Under the pieces are notes generated by a model that was given only the letters and a program-made list of their open reading frames with translations, was not told the DNA's origin and ran no database searches. Shown here piece after piece: positions 7,410-16,682 of a stretch of 29,699 nucleotides of DNA. The stretch covers positions 11,963-41,661 of IMG/VR virus record IMGVR_UViG_3300030061_001088. One strand, 5' to 3'. Within the stretch, counting starts at the first letter, position 1; the number at the start of each line of letters is the position of its first letter. The translations under genes were made by a program, and so were the position numbers. This DNA is from a virus.

Positions 7410-10400
7410 CTAATCAAGGTTCTTTTTATCAAAAACGCTAGACTGCTCTGCACTTTCTTTCTTTTTCTGTTTTCTACCCGGATAATCTTCAGGTTTCTCC
7501 AAATCTTCAGTAGGGCGGTTTTTCATATCCCAATCAGGTAAAGATTGTTCTGAAGTCAATCTTGTCGGCCCTCTAGGGCTTTCTACACCACCACCAACAT
7601 CTATGCCTAATCCTCTTCCAGCAAGGTTACTGTGACCTTTTTCTATTTTATCAAGTATCTTTTCCATGATTAGTAACGCCTTGTACATTTCTTTTTGTTT
7701 TGGTTTTAACAAGATGTTCCTATCTGTCTTGGGTTTTAATATTCCCGCACTTTCTTCTTCTACCTTATCTTCATCCATTTCTGCGTGTATTTCAGATTCA
7801 CCTTTCAATAGGTCTTCTAAATGAGAACTCCAGTAAGGTTCTAGGCTTTTTGCTAATCTTAAAGAATAATCCGATTCCGTTAAACTACCTATGGCTGATA
7901 CAGGATTAACGGCTTTACCTTCTACAATTTCGTACTTAACTAAATCCTCAGGTAGATGAATGATAAAATGCCCATTGTTCATTTCAGTAGCAAACGTAAC
8001 ATGATAATCGATTTCACTCTTAGCCAAAATAACCCATTTAGGGTGTTTCTCTTCTCCCTTCATGTATGTAGACTTTGCATCACGAAGCATAATCCTATCA
8101 GATTCTTTACCTAAATCCTTAACAGCCGCTTCTAGACCCACCTCATCAGTAATTCTAACATCAGAAGGACTAGGTATGAATACAGGGTGATAACTTTCAA
8201 ATTGCCCTCTTAGTATCTTTATTCTTTCTCTAGTCGTTAGTTCAGTAACGTCATCGTCATCGTAGTGAAGTATATCGTTAACGTAAAACTCACCATCTTT
8301 CATCATACCATCTATAACGTAATCCTTCTTACAAACTAATTTTAACGAATCTTTAACATCATCGTCTGCTGGTATTTTTTCAGCCTTTTCATCAAACACA
8401 ACTATTCTATTGTTCTTCTTCACTACTTTGCATCTTTTACCGTCAACTAATGTTGAAACTACCCATTCTCCAGTAAACCCTCTTAATTGATTTAAATCTT
8501 CTAAATCGAATATACGATGCAATGGGTCGATTAAGGGTACTTCTTTGGGTAAATCTGCCTTACCAATATTGTAAGGATTATCAGCATACGATGTACCAGT
8601 AATAGCATTAAGTTGATTCCAAGCAGGTTGTGTTTGTAATATTCTAGGATTAGTAATATCTACATTACCTATGATGTTATCATACATCCCTTCACCAAAT
8701 ATATGATGCCATGCTGCTTGAGGCATACTAGGGTATGCAGAAGTTTGAGGGTTACTACCCACGACAGGTCTTCCATCTCTTTCAAACTCAAAACCAATAG
8801 TCGGCTCTGCTACATGCCCATGTTCTCTAGGCCAATTAGCATGAAGCAAAACCCCATCTTGAGATTTTAATGGTCTCAAGGGTGTAGTAGTAAAATCTAC
8901 TGTTGGTTTTTGCTGTAATTCAAAAGGTGTAAATTGATTATCTTCTGTTTTAGCAGCAGATTGCTCATCATAAGTTATTATCTGACTTGCTATATCTTTG
9001 TAAGTGGAATGCTGATTATTGATATTTTTTATCGGTTTGCCCTTGCTATTCAATTCTTTAGAATGTAATGGGACTTTTGATTCATAATGAGATAAACCAT
9101 AATGTTCCAATTCATCTTTATCTAAAACAGAACGCTTAGAACTCGGTCTAACTCTTCTTCTTAACTGACTTAAAGTTTGATAAGAGGGCATTGATTGAGC
9201 AACAGCATTAGGTTTTCTCATATTTTCATATAGTGTTCTGTTATCTCTCTTTTTAGGTATGGAGTTTCTATAATTTACTAACCTGCTATCCATATGTGCA
9301 TGTAAATCCGTAATACCATCTCTACTCAAAGCATCCATGTGTTTACTTCCTTGAGGCATAATTTCTTGACCCCATGTTGCGATTTGTCCTAATGATGCTG
9401 CTCTAACTGGACCATTTAGCGAAGATAAATAATCTCTAACATAATCTTGATGCGCTTCATCATTAGGTAGACCTAGAACCTCTAACGCCTTATCGACTTT
9501 CATAGTCGGATTTATCTCGTACATCGTTCTACCACTTTGGTGCATCATATCAAATAGACTTGCTACATTTTTATGAAAAGAGCCACCTTCCATCTCTTCA
9601 ATTGATTTCCTATCACCCTCACCTATGTGATAACCCATGGTTGTAATATTATGATTGGGGTCATGGATAAGACCCCTGCCAGCGTCTTCCCACAACCTTT
9701 GAGAATTATGCATGAACTTAATTGGGTCGCTTGGGTCAAAAGCACTTGGGTCATGTTCTAACGCCATTGGAAGTAAAACGGTCTTAGCATACTCTGCTTG
9801 TGCTTGTTTATCTGCTAATCTTTTATTGTAAAAATCTATACTTGGTTGTTTTGTGACACTACGTCCTAATCCTAAGTCTCTCATCTCATCAGGATATAGT
9901 AAATCGTTCAATTCTCTAACTCTATCTTCTGCTCTTTTAACTTCAAGATTTTTGAAATCTTGTGGATTCATGTTAGTTCCTTTTTCATCCATATATTGTT
10001 GGAGTTCTTCACCCTCTAAGTTTCTAATACGGTCTAATTCCTCTTCAAGAAATAGTAAATCATCACCCTCTAATCCAAGACCTTCAGTTTCTCTACGACC
10101 TGCATCTCCCATAAGTCTTAGGAAATCAGTGTGAGATACACCCATAGAACTTCTCAAATCAGGATTATTGTACAATTGCTCATAAGAAGTTACACCCCAA
10201 CTGGGATGAGCATCCCAAGGTGGATACCCATTATCAGTAAGAAGACGGTGGTGCATAGAACCTACATCCAACAAGGAAGTATCACCTCTTTCTGCTGAAC
10301 CTACACGTGTAAAAGGATTATCTGAATGAAGGGTTTGCATAGCCCCATCTCTGGAAACATTACGTTTTGTGTCGTATTTATCAGAATCAATATCAAAATT

Positions 10401-12683
10401 AGTTTCTAAGTTTGTACCACGTGTCATGAGATTAGGGAAACTAGTAGATTGAGTGTCACTTGAATTATTGTGATTATTTCTCAACACCCTACCTCTAGCG
10501 TTAGGACGAGATTTATCAGTATTAGCCATTATTTCAAGAGCACTTCCACTACCAACAACACCTGTGTCTCTTTGCACATTATGTAAATTACCAAACATTC
10601 CAGTATTACCACTGTTAGGAATAATACTATACTGAGTCTGCCCTCTACCCTTTTCATCAGTCTGTAAATAACCTAAAGGAGAAGTTTTACCACCATCGGT
10701 AGAAAGATGATTATGAAGAATATCTAGATAACTAGTATGAGTTTTTCCGATGCCCGGACTATGTGTATAAGCATCTTCTTCCATATGTGCCCAACCTTTT
10801 AGGTTTCCATCACTATCTTTAAAATAATGAGACTTCTCTTCAGGTGTTAGTTTTTCATCATCATGTTTAGGGCCGTTATTACCTAGCCTTGCAACAGACA
10901 ATGCTCTTCTAATTGGTTTTTCTTCTGTCGCTAATCCTTTTTGAAATTGAACATTATTCATAACTTGTTGCATAATTTCTTTATCTAGCAAGGGTTCATT
11001 ATAAGCATCAAATATTGAATGGTTATCAAGTTCGTTTAATTTTTCATCATAGCCAACTAGAGACTGTAATCCCTCTTCTGTTAACTTAACATCACTAGTT
11101 TTATGTATTTTACCAGTGATTATATCCTTCAAACTCTTACCCATTTTTCTTTCTCTCTTAATAGCAGCAACATCAGAATTGGAAAAAGAAAATAAATTAC
11201 TAATATCATCTAAATCAACATCACCTTCAAACATACTAACAATGTTCTTTCGTAATCTATCATGCGCTGAATCTTCTATCATACTAGTTTCACCAGTATC
11301 AGGGTCTGTATATTCATAAGGTTCTAAGTAAACAGACTTTAACGCTCTCCTTACAGCACCTTCTATACCACTGGTTATATTATCTTCTGAGGTTTCTAAG
11401 TGTTGATGTGTATTAGGACCAAAATGATGTGGCATTCTCGTCCAATGATGCAATTCAGCATTTGTCCTTCTTTCTTTGTTTAGTTTTAATCTAGACATTG
11501 GCATAATATGCCCATCAGATAATTTAATGTCTTGATGTTCAGGATTGTCTGTTCCATGTTCATGTATATGTTGTAAGATTTTAGTTCTGTCTTGAGGGGC
11601 AACAAACTCTAATCCGTAAGCCCAAGTTTCCCAACCTAATTTTTTATTATGCTTAACAGAGTTCTTGCTTCTCAAGTCTCTTTTAGCAGCAGCCAAATCT
11701 TCAAACTGTGGATTATTCAAAAGATGGTCTTGATATTCTTGTTCAGATATCTTTCTAGTTAGTTTACCTCTAGTGTTACCACCTAGTATCAAATCACCCA
11801 TACGTTGGTCAAAATGCTCTTTCTCTAAATCAATGCCATCTGCTTCTAGTTTTGCAAGTTTCTCATCGCCTTGTTCTTTCTTCCACCTTTCAAAATCTGC
11901 TAATCTTGTGGTGTGAATGTGTTTGTAATGACTTTGACCATGATTAGATTTAGAGCCAAGAAAAGCCTGTTTTCTAGGTAGTTCTTCTTGGTAGTCTTCT
12001 TGTTCATAAATAGGTGACTGTTCGTTATCATACATCAATAACCCCTCAGTGTTTTTAGCATGAATCGGATTTCCTTTAGAATCAAGTTTGTTTCTTTTTG
12101 CTCTTCTAGTTCCACCTCTAACACCTCTATACAGAGAATGGCCTTGTTTCAAATGATATGCTTCATGAGAGTCTTCCTTCGCCATCAATCGCTCTGCGAA
12201 AGAGGGACTATCATCATCTGAAAAATACATTTCACTAAGTTTTCTTTCCCATTCGGGTTTTCCTGTTACAGCGTTTTTTCTTCTAAGAGGATGGTTGTCT
12301 TCTGAAAAAGGCCAGTATCCGTAACTACTAGTAGTCTCAGGCCATTTACCATGTCTTTGATTCATAGTATGGTCACTTTTCACTTGACCTGACCATGGGT
12401 GGTCAACTGATTCTTGTTGAAGTAATCTAGATATATTGATGTTTTTTTCTTTTTGAGGTCTTGCCTTATTCAACATATACGCTGTATATGAAAAAGCCAT
12501 TTCATCGGCTTTAGTAATATCAAAAGTTATATTTTGATTTTCTAAGTTTTGCAGAGACTGTATGTAAAAACCAACTTCATCATCCGCATATACATTATCG
12601 TATATGGCTTTGATTAAGTCATCACGATGTCGGATGTAAACATCAACTGCATTTTCTTCCACAGATTCATCCCTCAGTGACAT
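7410..12683 (-). CDS. Giant 1757-aa protein with degenerate DNA-ligase-like domain
   Basis: The largest gene in the window, starting at ATG 12683 inside the end of the upstream gene. Most of its length is polar, His/Asn/Asp-rich sequence without a recognised fold. Near the C-terminus (residues about 1395-1555) the order of motifs matches ATP-dependent DNA ligase/nucleotidyltransferase domains: LVDGKR at 1412-1417 for motif I, IDGMM around 1458 for motif III, ELTTRERIKILR, then DRIMLRD at 1529-1535 for motif IV, STYMKG, and PKWVILAK at 1548-1555 for motif V. The residues usually catalytic are replaced (motif I Lys by Leu, motif III Glu by Met, motif V Lys by Ile), so enzymatic ligation is unlikely. 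Position between portal-associated genes and the protease suggests a virion-internal or injected protein. That role is inference. Confidence 0.7.
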   Translation of the reverse strand: MSLRDESVEENAVDVYIRHRDDLIKAIYDNVYADDEVGFYIQSLQNLENQNITFDITKADEMAFSYTAYMLNKARPQKEKNINISRLLQQESVDHPWSGQVKSDHTMNQRHGKWPETTSSYGYWPFSEDNHPLRRKNAVTGKPEWERKLSEMYFSDDDSPSFAERLMAKEDSHEAYHLKQGHSLYRGVRGGTRRAKRNKLDSKGNPIHAKNTEGLLMYDNEQSPIYEQEDYQEELPRKQAFLGSKSNHGQSHYKHIHTTRLADFERWKKEQGDEKLAKLEADGIDLEKEHFDQRMGDLILGGNTRGKLTRKISEQEYQDHLLNNPQFEDLAAAKRDLRSKNSVKHNKKLGWETWAYGLEFVAPQDRTKILQHIHEHGTDNPEHQDIKLSDGHIMPMSRLKLNKERRTNAELHHWTRMPHHFGPNTHQHLETSEDNITSGIEGAVRRALKSVYLEPYEYTDPDTGETSMIEDSAHDRLRKNIVSMFEGDVDLDDISNLFSFSNSDVAAIKRERKMGKSLKDIITGKIHKTSDVKLTEEGLQSLVGYDEKLNELDNHSIFDAYNEPLLDKEIMQQVMNNVQFQKGLATEEKPIRRALSVARLGNNGPKHDDEKLTPEEKSHYFKDSDGNLKGWAHMEEDAYTHSPGIGKTHTSYLDILHNHLSTDGGKTSPLGYLQTDEKGRGQTQYSIIPNSGNTGMFGNLHNVQRDTGVVGSGSALEIMANTDKSRPNARGRVLRNNHNNSSDTQSTSFPNLMTRGTNLETNFDIDSDKYDTKRNVSRDGAMQTLHSDNPFTRVGSAERGDTSLLDVGSMHHRLLTDNGYPPWDAHPSWGVTSYEQLYNNPDLRSSMGVSHTDFLRLMGDAGRRETEGLGLEGDDLLFLEEELDRIRNLEGEELQQYMDEKGTNMNPQDFKNLEVKRAEDRVRELNDLLYPDEMRDLGLGRSVTKQPSIDFYNKRLADKQAQAEYAKTVLLPMALEHDPSAFDPSDPIKFMHNSQRLWEDAGRGLIHDPNHNITTMGYHIGEGDRKSIEEMEGGSFHKNVASLFDMMHQSGRTMYEINPTMKVDKALEVLGLPNDEAHQDYVRDYLSSLNGPVRAASLGQIATWGQEIMPQGSKHMDALSRDGITDLHAHMDSRLVNYRNSIPKKRDNRTLYENMRKPNAVAQSMPSYQTLSQLRRRVRPSSKRSVLDKDELEHYGLSHYESKVPLHSKELNSKGKPIKNINNQHSTYKDIASQIITYDEQSAAKTEDNQFTPFELQQKPTVDFTTTPLRPLKSQDGVLLHANWPREHGHVAEPTIGFEFERDGRPVVGSNPQTSAYPSMPQAAWHHIFGEGMYDNIIGNVDITNPRILQTQPAWNQLNAITGTSYADNPYNIGKADLPKEVPLIDPLHRIFDLEDLNQLRGFTGEWVVSTLVDGKRCKVVKKNNRIVVFDEKAEKIPADDDVKDSLKLVCKKDYVIDGMMKDGEFYVNDILHYDDDDVTELTTRERIKILRGQFESYHPVFIPSPSDVRITDEVGLEAAVKDLGKESDRIMLRDAKSTYMKGEEKHPKWVILAKSEIDYHVTFATEMNNGHFIIHLPEDLVKYEIVEGKAVNPVSAIGSLTESDYSLRLAKSLEPYWSSHLEDLLKGESEIHAEMDEDKVEEESAGILKPKTDRNILLKPKQKEMYKALLIMEKILDKIEKGHSNLAGRGLGIDVGGGVESPRGPTRLTSEQSLPDWDMKNRPTEDLEKPEDYPGRKQKKKESAEQSSVFDKKNLD
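8004..8501 (-). other. Degenerate nucleotidyltransferase (ligase-like) domain within the 1757-aa gene
   Basis: This stretch encodes residues about 1395-1560 of the giant protein. Motif order and spacing follow ATP-dependent DNA ligases: W-V-V-S-T-L-V-D-G-K-R, then I-D-G-M-M, a strand resembling the FYVFDIL region (FYVNDILHYD), the R-E-R helix, and I-M-L-R...S-T-Y-x-K-G...P-K-W. The nucleophilic Lys of K-x-D-G-x-R is Leu (L1412). The match was made by eye. It predicts a fold, not activity. Confidence 0.6.
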
Positions 12684-13062
12684 GGCCTACACTAGCCCTG
12701 TCATGAGTATTCATCTTTGGAGAAAGTGAATCTAGGCTAACGGATTCATTCGTAGCACCCTTATTTGCAACATCTGTTGAATCGAGTAGATGTTGGTTAG
12801 TGGAATAACCTGCATTACGTGTTTGGCCACCACTTTCTGAGTGGAACTCCACCCCTCCCGGTTCTGTTGAGAATGTAGTTTGATAATGTGCTTTACTAAC
12901 GTAACTACCACACCCTGCTTTAGACATACAATCCATTTTCTTCATACCACACTCTGCACACTCATCTGCCTTCTCTAAACTATCAAGTCTGTTCTCTAAC
13001 GAAATTGCTTTCTTTAGCATATCATATACCTCAGGTGAGGCGTTTTCATATCTTGGTTTCAT
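12667..13062 (-). CDS. Small Cys-knuckle protein of unknown function
   Basis: A 131-aa protein. Its ATG is coupled by TAATG to the stop of the preceding gene, and its 3' end overlaps the start of the 1757-aa gene. The N-terminal third is helical (EVYDMLKKAISLENRLDSLE) and leads into a cysteine cluster, C35-x2-C38-x6-C45-x5-C51, likely a zinc knuckle. The last 75 residues are Ser/Thr/Asn/His-rich and probably disordered. Position between portal and protease suggests a head-assembly partner. No family recognised. Confidence 0.55.
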   Translation of the reverse strand: MKPRYENASPEVYDMLKKAISLENRLDSLEKADECAECGMKKMDCMSKAGCGSYVSKAHYQTTFSTEPGGVEFHSESGGQTRNAGYSTNQHLLDSTDVANKGATNESVSLDSLSPKMNTHDRASVGHVTEG

Positions 13063-13409
13063 TAATACATCTCCTGAACTGTTTTGTGTTGGTCTGCCAT
13101 AGCATGTATTTCATTCCATGACATTTCATGAACTTCTTCATTACTGAACTTATCTAAATCAGAATTACCGTCAATATCTCTAGATTTCATTATAGTATCC
13201 ATATCTGCTCTAAAAGCATCTGTTCTAACATCATCTGATAAAGGAGTAGAGTAAGGTACGAAGCCCGCTTTGCGAAGTAATACTTGTGGGTTCTCCACGG
13301 TTCTCTTGAGGATGGCGTTCTCTGCTTTCAGAATCTGCACCTCATTATCCATGCTCTCCATCTTGGAGATTAGGGTATTCATAAGTTTTTCAGCGCCATC
13401 TTCTTCCAT
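13062..13409 (-). CDS. Coiled-coil protein with an MSWNE C-terminal motif
   Basis: A 115-aa protein that starts at ATG 13409 with a GGTGA ribosome-binding site and is coupled to the next gene by TAATG. The first 40 residues form a probable coiled coil (LISKMESMDNEVQILKAENAILKR). The C-terminus carries EMSWNEIHAMADQHK, which closely resembles the C-terminal peptide MSWDEVHHLASKAF of the prohead protease/scaffold protein. The shared tail suggests that both dock on the same partner during head assembly. A scaffold-like or capsid-cargo role is therefore the best guess. No domain family recognised. Confidence 0.6.
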   Translation of the reverse strand: MEEDGAEKLMNTLISKMESMDNEVQILKAENAILKRTVENPQVLLRKAGFVPYSTPLSDDVRTDAFRADMDTIMKSRDIDGNSDLDKFSNEEVHEMSWNEIHAMADQHKTVQEMY

Positions 13410-13419
13410 CTAAATCACC

Positions 13420-13848
13420 TTAATTAGACCAGCGACCAAAAGTTCCTGATGTTTTCTTCATTCGTGGATTGTTTCTAGATGAAATAATAGTGCCGGGTAA
13501 CTGTCTGTCTCTTTGAGATGTATCGAAATTAGAGCCTGATTCGTTCCATTTCAACACAGGAACATTGTTTACCCAACCGTTGTCCGGTGAAACTACCTCA
13601 GTAGACTCTGCTTTCTTAATAGCATGATGTAAGTCTTCTTCTAACGTGCTTGCGTACTTCATTATTTCATTTAAGTGATTTTTAGCATCGTCTGCATTAC
13701 CGTCTTCGATAGCCTTAGCAAAGGCTTCGTTATGGGCGGTAAGTTTCCTAGCCATTGGGTGCATTTTTAGTAGGTCCATGGTAATCGCCGGTAGTACGCT
13801 ATACGCTTCTCTATTTGAATTATGCCCCTTTAATACGCCTTGAATCAA
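13420..13848 (-). CDS. Small helical protein downstream of the portal
   Basis: A 142-aa frame that begins at TTG 13848 and overlaps the portal stop by about 29 bases. An internal ATG at 13779 (MDLLKMHPMARKL) would remove the overlap; neither start has a clear ribosome-binding site, so the N-terminus is uncertain. Residues about 24-75 are helical (AFAKAIEDGNADDAKNHLNE; STLEEDLHHAIKKAE). The C-terminal half is polar, with many Asn, Ser and Arg residues. It may be a portal-associated or head-interior factor on position alone. No family recognised. Confidence 0.5.
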   Translation of the reverse strand: MIQGVLKGHNSNREAYSVLPAITMDLLKMHPMARKLTAHNEAFAKAIEDGNADDAKNHLNEIMKYASTLEEDLHHAIKKAESTEVVSPDNGWVNNVPVLKWNESGSNFDTSQRDRQLPGTIISSRNNPRMKKTSGTFGRWSN

Positions 13849-15538
13849 TTAATGCACGACTATTATCTTGTGCTAGCGAGTTTTTTGGTCCACGTTGTTG
13901 TACGCTGGTTACGGGAGAACCTATACCCGGACTTCCTCTGTTTTGAGGACTAGCCGGTCCTCTTGGTGTACGTATCCCTTGACCCTCACCACCGGGTTGC
14001 GATGGTGGTAAAATACCGGGTGGTAAAGCAGCCATTTGCTGTGCCATTGGACCACCAGTGCCGGGTGGCATTCCTTGAGGTGGTTGCATACCCGGAGGCA
14101 TTGGCGGTGCACCGTCTTGTTCTTGATTCAACTTACGATATGTAAATCTGATATCTCTTTCACCCTCTTCCATCAATTCAGGTTTGTACCCAAGCATCAT
14201 CATTCTCTGAGCGAGGTTAACTTCCATCTCATCTCTACGTAGACGTGTAATTTCATCTTCCTCTTCGTTTGGATAAAGGGTCAATTTCCAATCTGTTACT
14301 TCCATCTTTTCTAATAATCTTGGAAACAATACCTGAGTATACACCTTTTGACCAAACTCAACTGCTCGATTAGTAACTAGAATCTGCATACCTTCATTGT
14401 TAAGCCCACCACTCTTACCACTATCAATCATAAAGATACTACTCACACCATAGAACGCCGCTATCCTATTTCTTAGTTCATCTCTGACAGCAATATACTG
14501 CATTTCTTCTAGTGTATCCATGAACTTAACCCAATTCACACCCCCTCTTCCAGTGGAACTTTCTATTCCGACTTTAGGTATGTAATGAGGGTCACGTTCC
14601 ATCTTCTCGTCGACAGATTTCCAAAAGGACTTCATAGATTCTAAGTTATCAGTGGTAACTGATATGATACCTTTTGGACTTCTTCTCTTCTGATAAGCAG
14701 TGTACATGTAGTTGTCCATCGCTGTAAGAGTCATCGCTTGTCTCCACATTGTGTTTACCGGGCTTCTACCGTATAGTTTAGATGGGTTATATTTACTCAG
14801 GTGGATAACTTCATCTTCAAGATAATATTGAGTCTTACCACTTCCAGCCATATTAGCATAGTGGGCTTCTTGCATGTTATTGCCACAAACTTCGCATTTG
14901 TCGTCTTGACCGGGATAAGCAATTTGGTCTCTATGCAATGGACATACCTTGTATCTACCGCCACGTACACCACGCTTATCAGAAATAATTCTCATAAAGA
15001 TAGGGTCACCCCTAATCATTTCTTTTACTCTAAAGAACTTAATATCAGATGTCTCAGGTTCTACATAGTATTCTTTTATCAAAATCATAAAAGCATCATC
15101 TACTACTTCTAAGTCTCTTTCTATTTCTTGCAGCACGTGCATGAAATCTTGTTCCATAGAGTTCTGTTGCTCTAACAACCATTTCGGATAAAGTAATTGT
15201 TCTACATCAGGAGTTCTCACTTCACCATCGCATAATGTACATTGTTGGACTTCATGTTTGAACTCTTCACCACATTCAACACACTTGTGTTGGAACTTCT
15301 TTTCCCAGTAGTACCCTCTTCTAAATATCTCTTGACTTAACTTAGATATTACTGTTCTAAGAATTAAGTTTTCATGAGAAACAGCATACAACGCTGGTAT
15401 TGTAATTCCTTGTGCTAGTACGGGTTCTTGTATACCAGTAGTATACAGAGGCATTTGTGGTTCAGGTGTAGTTCGAGTTCTGAAGGGATTTGCTAGCCCT
15501 GATAGAAACCGAGCAATTCTTCCTTGTTCTTCTGCCAT
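13820..15538 (-). CDS. Portal protein with two zinc-knuckle insertions
   Basis: A 572-aa protein located one gene after the large terminase. Portal features include ENLILRTVISKLSQEIFRRG near the N-terminus, VVDDAFMILIKEY, the long-helix region DELRNRIAAFYGVSSIFM, then NNEGMQILVTNRAVEFGQ and a C-terminal helix. These match phage portals that form the dodecameric DNA channel at the capsid vertex. Two cysteine knuckles sit inside the core: C86-x2-C89-x10-C100-x2-C103 and C199-x2-H202-x12-C215-x2-C218. The C-terminal 110 residues are Pro/Gly/Met/Gln-rich (MPPGMQPPQGMPPG), probably a flexible tail inside the head. The ATG at 15538 follows GAGGCGAT and the TAA of the upstream gene by one base. Confidence 0.85.
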   Translation of the reverse strand: MAEEQGRIARFLSGLANPFRTRTTPEPQMPLYTTGIQEPVLAQGITIPALYAVSHENLILRTVISKLSQEIFRRGYYWEKKFQHKCVECGEEFKHEVQQCTLCDGEVRTPDVEQLLYPKWLLEQQNSMEQDFMHVLQEIERDLEVVDDAFMILIKEYYVEPETSDIKFFRVKEMIRGDPIFMRIISDKRGVRGGRYKVCPLHRDQIAYPGQDDKCEVCGNNMQEAHYANMAGSGKTQYYLEDEVIHLSKYNPSKLYGRSPVNTMWRQAMTLTAMDNYMYTAYQKRRSPKGIISVTTDNLESMKSFWKSVDEKMERDPHYIPKVGIESSTGRGGVNWVKFMDTLEEMQYIAVRDELRNRIAAFYGVSSIFMIDSGKSGGLNNEGMQILVTNRAVEFGQKVYTQVLFPRLLEKMEVTDWKLTLYPNEEEDEITRLRRDEMEVNLAQRMMMLGYKPELMEEGERDIRFTYRKLNQEQDGAPPMPPGMQPPQGMPPGTGGPMAQQMAALPPGILPPSQPGGEGQGIRTPRGPASPQNRGSPGIGSPVTSVQQRGPKNSLAQDNSRALIDSRRIKGA

Positions 15539-15539
15539 A

Positions 15540-16682
15540 TTATATCGCCTCTGCCCACTTAGTTACGTCGTCGGCTTGTACGCCCCACTCAGAGAGGAGT
15601 GCAGTAGACTTTTTGGTGTCATCGCTCCAATTGTAGTACCTAACCACTTTCTTTAATTCTTCTTTCTTCATAGAATCTTTTTCTTCTATAAACGCTAAAA
15701 CCGCTTTTGCTTGTGTTTTCTTCATTTCTAAAAAAGGTAACAAACCTTTCAAAAGTTTGCTAATATCTGATTTAGAGTAAAACTGTAATCTATGTTGGCT
15801 TCTTTGTGTGTCACTATACACTTTTTGGTCTAGTTGTAATATACCGCAATCTAATGTTTTTTGTAATTGTTCACAATGTATCTTACCTCTCGTACCAGTA
15901 GCGATAAATCCAGCACGTGGCTCGCCTCTTTTTGTAATTGTAATATAACCATCAGCATCTAAAAACCCAGCAGCATAAGCCCAAGGGTCTTTTATGATTA
16001 ATCCAGTCTTATCCATTTTAACAAAAGTACCTCTTTTACCACCTGCTATGATATCAACTTCTTCTCCATACATAGAAAGAAGTTTTGCTAATTTCATAGA
16101 TGTCATGCTTTTGTGTAAGACTTTTCTTTCTTTTAGATTTTCAAATAATGTACGACCTGACATAGCACCTCTAGATTTCAATATCTCTTCGCTTTTGTGT
16201 AGTGCTTGTTGTTCTTTATCTGTGAGTTTTTCTATTTGGTTTAGTGTAGATTTCCACATTTTACGTGCATCTCTTTTGCTATCCATAGCAGAAACCCATG
16301 CTTTTCTTTCTTGGTCTCCCCAAACATCTTCGTATTCATCTAAGGCTTTCAATGCCTCATCTGCTTGCTCCCACTGCATACACGCTCTTGTCAAACCTAT
16401 TCTTCTTGAATCTCCAAATCTTCTTAACGATTTCATAGTTTTATCTGACATGCCGAGTTCTCTTATTGTATCAGAATGTTTTTCTGTCCAAGGATGCATC
16501 TTCAAAGTAGCATCCATTTCCATACTTTTCATTGTTCTTATGTCTTGTATTGCTTTGTCAATAAAATCTTTTTCTTCTTTATTGTGTCTTCTTGCTTTCC
16601 TCAGTCGATAAACTAAATCAGATGCAGAGCAGCCTATATTAGATTCAAACCACCCATCTCCGTTCTGTGGAAACATGCTCAT
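15540..16682 (-). CDS. LAGLIDADG-domain fusion protein between TerL and portal
   Basis: A 380-aa protein. I start it at ATG 16682, eight bases after GGAGATA, rather than at the upstream TTG (16697). The N-terminal 230 residues are helical and charged, with a possible winged-helix segment (SGRTLFENLKERKVL through KRGTFVKMDK). Residues about 235-246 hold a clear LAGLIDADG signature, AYAAGFLDADGY, followed by the expected strand pair and a C-terminal helical region. A single LAGLIDADG motif normally works as a homodimeric homing endonuclease or as a DNA-binding domain. Lying between the terminase and portal genes, it could be a free-standing homing endonuclease, or a domesticated DNA-recognition subunit of the packaging machine. 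I cannot decide between these from the sequence. Confidence 0.7.
   Translation of the reverse strand: MSMFPQNGDGWFESNIGCSASDLVYRLRKARRHNKEEKDFIDKAIQDIRTMKSMEMDATLKMHPWTEKHSDTIRELGMSDKTMKSLRRFGDSRRIGLTRACMQWEQADEALKALDEYEDVWGDQERKAWVSAMDSKRDARKMWKSTLNQIEKLTDKEQQALHKSEEILKSRGAMSGRTLFENLKERKVLHKSMTSMKLAKLLSMYGEEVDIIAGGKRGTFVKMDKTGLIIKDPWAYAAGFLDADGYITITKRGEPRAGFIATGTRGKIHCEQLQKTLDCGILQLDQKVYSDTQRSQHRLQFYSKSDISKLLKGLLPFLEMKKTQAKAVLAFIEEKDSMKKEELKKVVRYYNWSDDTKKSTALLSEWGVQADDVTKWAEAI

Noticed and set aside
7410-12683. Active DNA ligase call
   Set aside because: The motif I lysine and other catalytic residues are substituted, and the domain is a small part of a giant structural-region protein.
15994-16611. 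205-codon open frame on the plus strand
   Set aside because: Antisense to the LAGLIDADG gene, with Ser/Leu/Phe-rich shadow composition and no initiation signal.
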